Below, piece by piece: positions 41,750 to 42,142 of a stretch of DNA of 42,142 bases (positions are counted from its first letter, which is position 1; each line of letters opens with the position of its first letter). Below the pieces are notes generated by a model. The model was not told the origin of the DNA and searched no databases. It was given only the letters and a program-made list of their open reading frames with translations. The stretch covers positions 1-42,142 of the forward strand of contig JBBQWS010000028.1 in NCBI GenBank assembly GCA_038210415.1, given 5' to 3'. Source of the stretch: JBBQWS01 sp038210415. GTDB taxonomy: Bacteria; Actinomycetota; Actinomycetes; Prado026. Both the position numbers and the translations under genes were made by a program.

Positions 41750-42060
41750 CAAACAACACCACCCGGATTACTGTTGCAGGACAACAACTTTCCCGCCCGA
41801 GGGTAACCACCACCGATGCACATGTCTGATCCGATTCCGGTCAGGTGGGTGTCGCGAAACGCGACCGACGATCGGTGGGCCACGAGGTGGCACGGGACGG
41901 ACTCGACCGGACGAACATGGACGATCAACCGCGCTGGGCCGACTTCGAAAGTTGATGCGGCACTCGCGCGTGTCGCCGACCGCTCGGGATCCGCGGGCCC
42001 CCGACGCTCCGCAGGAGCCCACAAGAGTGACGCCTGGGGGTCTGCCGGCGGAGGACCGGG
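41750..42060. other. Region upstream of the relaxase gene, possible oriT
   Basis: These 311 bases hold no gene I can support. A small inverted repeat TGTTG-cagga-CAACA (41772-41786) and a TTTCCCGCCC tract lie directly ahead of the relaxase start, where relaxase promoters and oriT are often found. A plus-strand open frame (41816-42079) has no ribosome site or recognisable family. Confidence 0.3.
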
Positions 42061-42141
42061 TCAGGGGAGAGCGTCGTAGCCCTGGTCGGCGAGCCAGGCA
42101 CGTGCTCGGCCGGCGAGACGTTCGGTGGAGAACACCCGCCA
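42061..42141 (-). CDS. C-terminal end of an unidentified protein (runs off window)
   Basis: On the minus strand an open frame enters from beyond the window and stops at TGA 42063-42061, encoding 26 visible residues ending in ARAWLADQGYDALP. Codon third positions are GC-rich, as in real genes here. Too short to identify; probably part of the integrated element, co-oriented with the relaxase. Confidence 0.45.
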   Translation of the reverse strand, partial: WRVFSTERLAGRARAWLADQGYDALP

Positions 42142-42142
42142 G

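Noticed and set aside
38594..41806. Many plus-strand open frames opposite the relaxase gene
   Set aside because: All are shadows of a single conserved 1103-aa MobF protein on the minus strand.
41816..42079. 87-aa plus-strand open frame upstream of the relaxase gene
   Set aside because: No ribosome site, no recognisable family, and it overlaps the end of a more plausible minus-strand gene.
36588..42142. Typical actinobacterial AICE or prophage
   Set aside because: No RepSA-like initiator, FtsK-like TraB or phage structural genes are visible; the relaxase indicates a conjugative or mobilizable element instead.

Overview
The window is very GC-rich chromosomal DNA with frequent GTG starts, many 1-4 base stop/start overlaps and a conserved actinobacterial housekeeping block (mfd, SurA-like lipoprotein, mazG, DUF885, eno, ftsB/divIC, DUF501, ppx/gppA). 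A c-di-AMP (ydaO-type) riboswitch and several leaderless-looking starts fit the same picture. It is from a high-GC actinobacterium; genus cannot be fixed from the sequence alone.

Region 1 (1-4224) is sulfate activation: the end of cysD, cysN, an APS kinase fused to a degenerate ATP-sulfurylase-like domain, and a TauE/SafE permease. Together they make PAPS, the universal sulfate donor, and move a sulfur oxyanion across the membrane.

Region 2 (4225-21887) is an extracellular polysaccharide locus. It opens with a riboswitch-controlled secreted GH26-like glycoside hydrolase. Next come three minus-strand genes: an Alg14-like protein, an Alg13-like/sulfotransferase fusion, and a GT2 glycosyltransferase. 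A long plus-strand operon follows: a Wzz-like chain-length protein with a dead kinase domain, a DUF3048 lipoprotein, a Wzy/O-antigen-ligase-like polymerase, an APH-fold kinase, a sulfotransferase, a Wzx-like flippase, a second GH26-like enzyme, a third sulfotransferase, and a large secreted beta-propeller/malectin protein. Three sulfotransferase domains beside a PAPS supply make a sulfated surface polysaccharide the best reading (inference). This is the most interesting system here. No initiating sugar-phosphate transferase lies in the window.

Region 3 (21888-36475) begins with an intergenic element holding a perfect 28-bp inverted repeat flanked by C-rich and G-rich tracts. The conserved housekeeping block follows, then a DUF664/DinB-like protein (minus strand), dienelactone hydrolase, a family-5 uracil-DNA glycosylase and a type II NADH dehydrogenase.

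Region 4 (36514-end) is an integrated conjugative or mobilizable element. It sits at the 3' end of a tRNA gene that has a UAA anticodon but a short (class I) variable loop. Tyrosine integrase, a MerR-type excisionase-like protein and a MobF (TrwC/TraI) relaxase-helicase read toward the tRNA. The far end of the element is outside the window.
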